Below are positions 60,542 to 64,000 of a stretch of DNA of 64,000 nucleotides, one piece after another. Where the stretch lies: NCBI GenBank assembly GCA_047601145.1, contig JASGJW010000001.1, positions 1,922,001 through 1,986,000 on the forward strand, read 5' to 3'. The stretch is from UBA7672 sp047601145. Its GTDB lineage: Bacteria; Pseudomonadota; Alphaproteobacteria; Caulobacterales; Hyphomonadaceae. Below the pieces are notes generated by a model. It ran no database searches. It was not told the origin of the DNA and was given only the letters and a program-made list of their open reading frames with translations. Every line of letters starts with the position of its first letter. The first letter of the stretch is position 1. The translations under genes and the position numbers were made by a program.

Positions 60542-61636
60542 ATGACTGACACCATCAAGCCCCTGCCGCAGCTGGCGGACGTGAAAACGTACGTGCCGGG
60601 CGAAGCGCCGAAATACACCGGCGGGCCGAGCTACAAGCTGGCCTCGAACGAGAACCCGCTGGGCGCATCGCCCAAGGCAAAAGCTGTCTATGCAGCGCTC
60701 GCGCAGAAGCTGGAACTCTACCCGGACGGGACCGCGAAGGATCTCAAGGCCGCCATCGCGAAGAAGCATGGGCTGGACGCGAGCCGCATCGTGGTCGGCG
60801 CCGGGTCGGACGAGATCTTCCTGATGCTGGGCCGCGCCTATCTGGGGCCGGGCGATGAAAGCATCTGCACGGCGCACGCGTTTGCGATCTACGCGATCAT
60901 CGCGCAGCAGCAGGGCTCGAAGATCATCGAGGTTCCCGAGAAGGATTTCACGGCGGATGTCGATGCGATCCTCAAGGCGGTAACGCCGAAGACAAAGATC
61001 GTGTGGCTCGCCAACCCCAACAATCCGACGGGCACCTATCTGCCCTATGACGAAGTGAAACGGCTGCATGCCGGCCTGCCGCCGAGCGTGCTGCTGGTGC
61101 TGGACGGGGCCTATGCGGAGTTCGTGCGCAAGAACGACTACGCATCCGGCATCGAACTGGCCTCGCAGCATCCCAACGTGATGATGACGCGGACCTTCTC
61201 GAAGCTTTACGGGCTCGCGGGCCTGCGCGTGGGCTGGGGCTATGCGCCGCCGCATGTGATCGAGGCCGTCGAGAAAGTGCGCATGCCGTTCAACGTCAAC
61301 CTGATGGCGCAGGCGACGGCGATCGCGGCGCTGGAGGATGACGCCTTCAACGAAGAGTCTCTGGCGCACAATGACCGCGAATTGCCGCGCCTGGTGGATG
61401 GCCTCAAGGCGCTTGGGCTCGAGGTGATCGACGGCGTCGGCAATTTCTGCGTCGCGAAATTCCCGGAGACCAAAGGCAAGACGGCTGCCGAGGCGCTGGC
61501 CTACCTGAAGGACCATGGCGTCACGGTGCGCGGGCTCAGCGGCTACAAGATGCCGAACCATCTGCGCGTGTCGGTTGGCACTGTTGACGGCAACAACGCG
61601 GCGCTGAAGCATCTCAAGGATTTCCTGGGCAAGTAG
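60542..61636 (+). CDS. hisC: Histidinol-phosphate aminotransferase (also aromatic aminotransferase)
   Basis: 364 residues, a class I/II PLP aminotransferase of the HisC type: KLASNENPLGASPKA, VVGAGSDEIFLMLGRAYL, VWLANPNNPTGTY, LDGAYAEFV and the PLP lysine in RTFSKLYGLAGLRVGWG. Because it lies between a chorismate mutase-like gene and a prephenate dehydrogenase gene, it probably also transaminates aromatic 2-oxo acids, as known for such linked HisC proteins. It is directly followed by the dehydrogenase gene with no gap. Confidence 0.92.
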   Translation: MTDTIKPLPQLADVKTYVPGEAPKYTGGPSYKLASNENPLGASPKAKAVYAALAQKLELYPDGTAKDLKAAIAKKHGLDASRIVVGAGSDEIFLMLGRAYLGPGDESICTAHAFAIYAIIAQQQGSKIIEVPEKDFTADVDAILKAVTPKTKIVWLANPNNPTGTYLPYDEVKRLHAGLPPSVLLVLDGAYAEFVRKNDYASGIELASQHPNVMMTRTFSKLYGLAGLRVGWGYAPPHVIEAVEKVRMPFNVNLMAQATAIAALEDDAFNEESLAHNDRELPRLVDGLKALGLEVIDGVGNFCVAKFPETKGKTAAEALAYLKDHGVTVRGLSGYKMPNHLRVSVGTVDGNNAALKHLKDFLGK

Positions 61637-62578
61637 ATGGCTCCCGTCTTCAACCAGATCGCCATCATCGGTGTCGGCCTGATCGGCGGCTCGATCGCGC
61701 GTGCAGCGCTGGAGAAGGGCGCGGCTGGCGAAGTCGTGCTCTTCGACGGCAATGCCGACGCCCTGAGGCGGGCAGGCGAAATCGGTTTCGGGCGTCCGGC
61801 GGCGACGATCGAAGATGCCGTGCGTAATGCGGATGCGGTGTTCCACTGCGTGCCCGTCGGCGCGATGAGTGCAACGGCGCGGGCGAGCATCGGTGCGATG
61901 AAGGCCGGCGCGATCCTTACCGATGTCGGTTCGGTGAAAGGCAATGTGGCGCGGGATTTCCGAGGACTCGGCCGCGGCGACGTGCATGTCATCCCGGGCC
62001 ACCCGATCGCGGGTACCGAGAAGTCAGGGCCGGATGCCGGCTTTCCGAGCCTGTTCGAAGGGCGCTGGTGCATCCTGACGCCGGAGGCTGGTGGCGCGCC
62101 TGACTATGTCGCCGCCACGGAGAAGCTTGCCGCATTCTGGACGGCGCTTGGCTCGAAGGTCGAACGCATGGATGCGCAGCGGCACGATCTCGTGCTCGCC
62201 GTGACGAGCCACATTCCGCACCTCATCGCCTACAACATGGTGGCGACGGCGTATGACATGGAAGCGGTCACCGAAGGCGAAGTGGTGAAGTTCTCCGCCG
62301 CCGGTTTCCGTGATTTCACGCGCATCGCCGCGTCGGACCCGACAATGTGGCGCGACGTGTTTCTCAACAACAAGGAAGCGGTGCTGGAGGTGCTGGGCCG
62401 CTTCGAGGAAGATCTCACAGCGCTGCGCAAGGCCATCCGCAACGCTGACGGCCAGAAGCTGTTCGACACCTTCACCCACTCCCGCCACATCCGCCGCGAG
62501 ATCATCGACGCGGGCCAGGACACGGCCGTAGCCAACTTCGGCCGCGATACGACGGGCGGTAAGGTCAGTAAGGACTAG
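61637..62578 (+). CDS. tyrA: Prephenate/arogenate dehydrogenase
   Basis: 313 residues. NAD-binding GVGLIGGSIARA at the N-terminus, DVGSVKGNV, the substrate-site HPIAGTEKSGPDAGF, and the HDLVLAVTSHIPHLIAYNMV helix with catalytic and binding His, then SAAGFRDFTRIAASDPTMW. It oxidatively decarboxylates prephenate or arogenate to the tyrosine precursor. It starts immediately after the hisC stop. Its stop overlaps the convergent flippase gene by 4 bases. Confidence 0.93.
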   Translation: MAPVFNQIAIIGVGLIGGSIARAALEKGAAGEVVLFDGNADALRRAGEIGFGRPAATIEDAVRNADAVFHCVPVGAMSATARASIGAMKAGAILTDVGSVKGNVARDFRGLGRGDVHVIPGHPIAGTEKSGPDAGFPSLFEGRWCILTPEAGGAPDYVAATEKLAAFWTALGSKVERMDAQRHDLVLAVTSHIPHLIAYNMVATAYDMEAVTEGEVVKFSAAGFRDFTRIAASDPTMWRDVFLNNKEAVLEVLGRFEEDLTALRKAIRNADGQKLFDTFTHSRHIRREIIDAGQDTAVANFGRDTTGGKVSKD

Positions 62579-64000
62579 CGCGCTGCGACGACCCTGAAGG
62601 CGTCGAAGACGGAGCGGCGGAAGAACAGCGCAAGCACGCCGAGATATACGACCACGCCGACGCCCACCTTGATCATCAGGACCTGAAGCGGCGCGAAGGA
62701 TCGCAGTTCGGGCTGGATCGCGAGGATCGTGACCGCCATGATGGCGACCGCGATATAGGGCGGCATAAGCCTCGCGACGAGCTGCCGCTTGCTGATGTCC
62801 AGGCTCCGCAGGATCACGGGGAGCGCAAACACGATCATCGTTATCGATGCAAGCGCTGCGCTTGAGAGCATGACCAGCGGCCCGAACGAAGCCGTGGCGA
62901 CCATCGCGACAAGAGTGACTGCAAAGTCCAGAGTTGAATACCAGACCAGATGATCGAACTTCTGCAGTGCGGTGAATACGGCGTTGCGGGGGTTGGTAAG
63001 CGGCACGAAGACGCCCAGCGCGCACAGAACCGACAGCGGCCCGGCGACAGGAGCGTATTCCGGCGTGAGGATCAGCGCCACGAGTTCTTTCGACGCGAGA
63101 GCCAGGCCGATGAAGGCCGGCAGGGCGATGAGCGCGGTCAGGTTGGAAAGTTGCAGGAAGATCGAGCGGCGGGCCTCGACGGAGTCCTTGTCGCGCGACA
63201 GCAAGACCACCCACAGCTGAGCAAACGGATTGACCAGCAGGTTCAGGGCGATGTCGAAGAGCCGAGAGGCGACGCGCAGATAGCCCACCATCGTAGCGTT
63301 GAAGAACAGGCCCACGAGGAGGTCGACCATGCGCGGCGTCGCCTTGGCGACGCCCTGGCCCACGAAGATGCGCGACACGGCGGTGAGCCACGATCCGCTG
63401 GCGGAGAAGCTGAACGAAAAAGCCGGGAATGCGCTGGTGCGTATGGTGGCGAGCGTAATGGTCGTCAGCGTGGCGACGAGACGCTGAACCACGAGCGACC
63501 ACTCGACATACGGCGTATAGGCGACACCAAGAGCGGTGACCGCACCGGCGAATGACGCGATCATGTTGAGGAGGGCAAGCCCCTTGAAATCCATCCGCTG
63601 CCGCATGACCGCAAGCGGGGCGATGGCAAAGGGAAGCATCAGCGTGGTCAGCGACAGCGCCTCAAGGATCGAGCCGACCTGCGGGACCTTGATGGCGGCG
63701 GCGTAGTATTCGGCGACGACTGCGAAAGCCACTGACACGATCACGCAGATTACGAGCGCCGTCCATGTGACCGTGGACAGCGTATTGCGCGAATAGTCCT
63801 GACGCTGAACGATGGCGTCGACCGCGGAGGATGAGCCCAGCGAATAGAAGAGGTCGGTCATCACAGCGGCAAGCGCGAAGATTCCGAAAGTGGTTGGGTT
63901 AAGACGTGCTGTGAGCAGCAGGAAGATCGCGGCCAGCGCGATCTGCGCAAACGCCATCGTCACAAGGTTCCAGACCATCGCCGAGCGTATGGCAGAGCCG
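62575..64000 (-). CDS. Polysaccharide flippase (Wzx/MATE-like), 5' end outside the window
   Basis: At least 467 residues from a Met codon at 63978, but the frame stays open to the right edge (GSAIRSA before that Met fits a normal flippase start), so the true start is probably outside. Twelve to fourteen hydrophobic segments with short loops, and the oligosaccharide-flippase pattern NPTTFGIFALAAVMTDLF near the N-terminus, IFVGQGVAKATPRMVDLLVGLFF and NPFAQLWVVLLSRDKD in the middle. It moves lipid-linked sugar units across the inner membrane for capsule, exopolysaccharide or O-antigen. Which polymer cannot be told here. Confidence 0.88.
   Translation of the reverse strand, partial: GSAIRSAMVWNLVTMAFAQIALAAIFLLLTARLNPTTFGIFALAAVMTDLFYSLGSSSAVDAIVQRQDYSRNTLSTVTWTALVICVIVSVAFAVVAEYYAAAIKVPQVGSILEALSLTTLMLPFAIAPLAVMRQRMDFKGLALLNMIASFAGAVTALGVAYTPYVEWSLVVQRLVATLTTITLATIRTSAFPAFSFSFSASGSWLTAVSRIFVGQGVAKATPRMVDLLVGLFFNATMVGYLRVASRLFDIALNLLVNPFAQLWVVLLSRDKDSVEARRSIFLQLSNLTALIALPAFIGLALASKELVALILTPEYAPVAGPLSVLCALGVFVPLTNPRNAVFTALQKFDHLVWYSTLDFAVTLVAMVATASFGPLVMLSSAALASITMIVFALPVILRSLDISKRQLVARLMPPYIAVAIMAVTILAIQPELRSFAPLQVLMIKVGVGVVVYLGVLALFFRRSVFDAFRVVAAR

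Noticed and set aside
1..64000. CRISPR arrays, insertion sequences, prophage or integrase genes
   Set aside because: No regularly spaced repeats, transposase, integrase or phage structural motifs were seen on reading both strands' products.

Overview
The window is a stretch of high-GC chromosome from an alphaproteobacterium, most likely of the Caulobacterales/Hyphomonadaceae type. The clues are the nadA-nadB-nadC operon with an alphaproteobacterial Nudix-type NAD regulator, rluD near rpoH, a TIGR02301-like protein, the metX-metW pair, an IscU-like scaffold and yidD close to thrS, and a PhaR/PhaB pair for polyhydroxyalkanoate. I see no phage genes, insertion sequences, CRISPR arrays or replication origin. 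The genus is inference; there is no rRNA in the window.

Left part (1-9.6 kb): the tail of a cell-wall hydrolase, then a minus-strand NAD locus read right to left: HD hydrolase, tyrosine-phosphatase-like protein, NrtR-like regulator, a spacer with two matching palindromes, nadA, three tandem paralogous secreted cysteine-rich proteins, nadB, nadC. A small membrane protein and a dihydroorotase follow on the plus strand. From 9.6 to 12.3 kb there is a lower-GC orphan membrane gene, a 450-base spacer with several RNA-like hairpins and a terminator, and a thiamine-diphosphate enzyme.

Middle (12-31 kb): a hybrid histidine kinase, a TIGR02301-like protein, tRNA-Leu(UAA), moeA (apparently frameshifted) and moaC, a CPBP protease, an AraC regulator, a cytochrome P450, a large TIR-TM-PEGA-FGE-alpha/beta-hydrolase protein, rpoH, an EF-hand protein, a TonB-like lipoprotein, rluD, a PhoD phosphatase, a second hybrid kinase and a Crp/Fnr regulator.

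Right part (31-64 kb): an alcohol dehydrogenase, small secreted proteins, a serine beta-lactamase-like lipoprotein, a metallophosphoesterase, hisI, folE, cysS, a CHAD protein, an IscU-like scaffold, a MarR-GNAT fusion with a second GNAT, yidD, thrS, a glycosyltransferase group (two GT2 and one ArnT-like GT39), an ankyrin protein, phaR/phaB, gloB with a cupin and a methyltransferase, a P-II protein, metW/metX, an aromatic and histidine amino-acid operon (chorismate mutase-like, hisC, prephenate dehydrogenase) and a polysaccharide flippase that runs off the right edge.

Most of the content is ordinary core metabolism. The points most worth a second look are the TIR-headed multidomain membrane protein (20474-22969), the three secreted paralogues built into the NAD operon, the structured spacer before the thiamine-diphosphate enzyme, and three places where one-base frame errors seem to break genes (moeA, the gene at 53866-54652, and the HTH gene at 50542).
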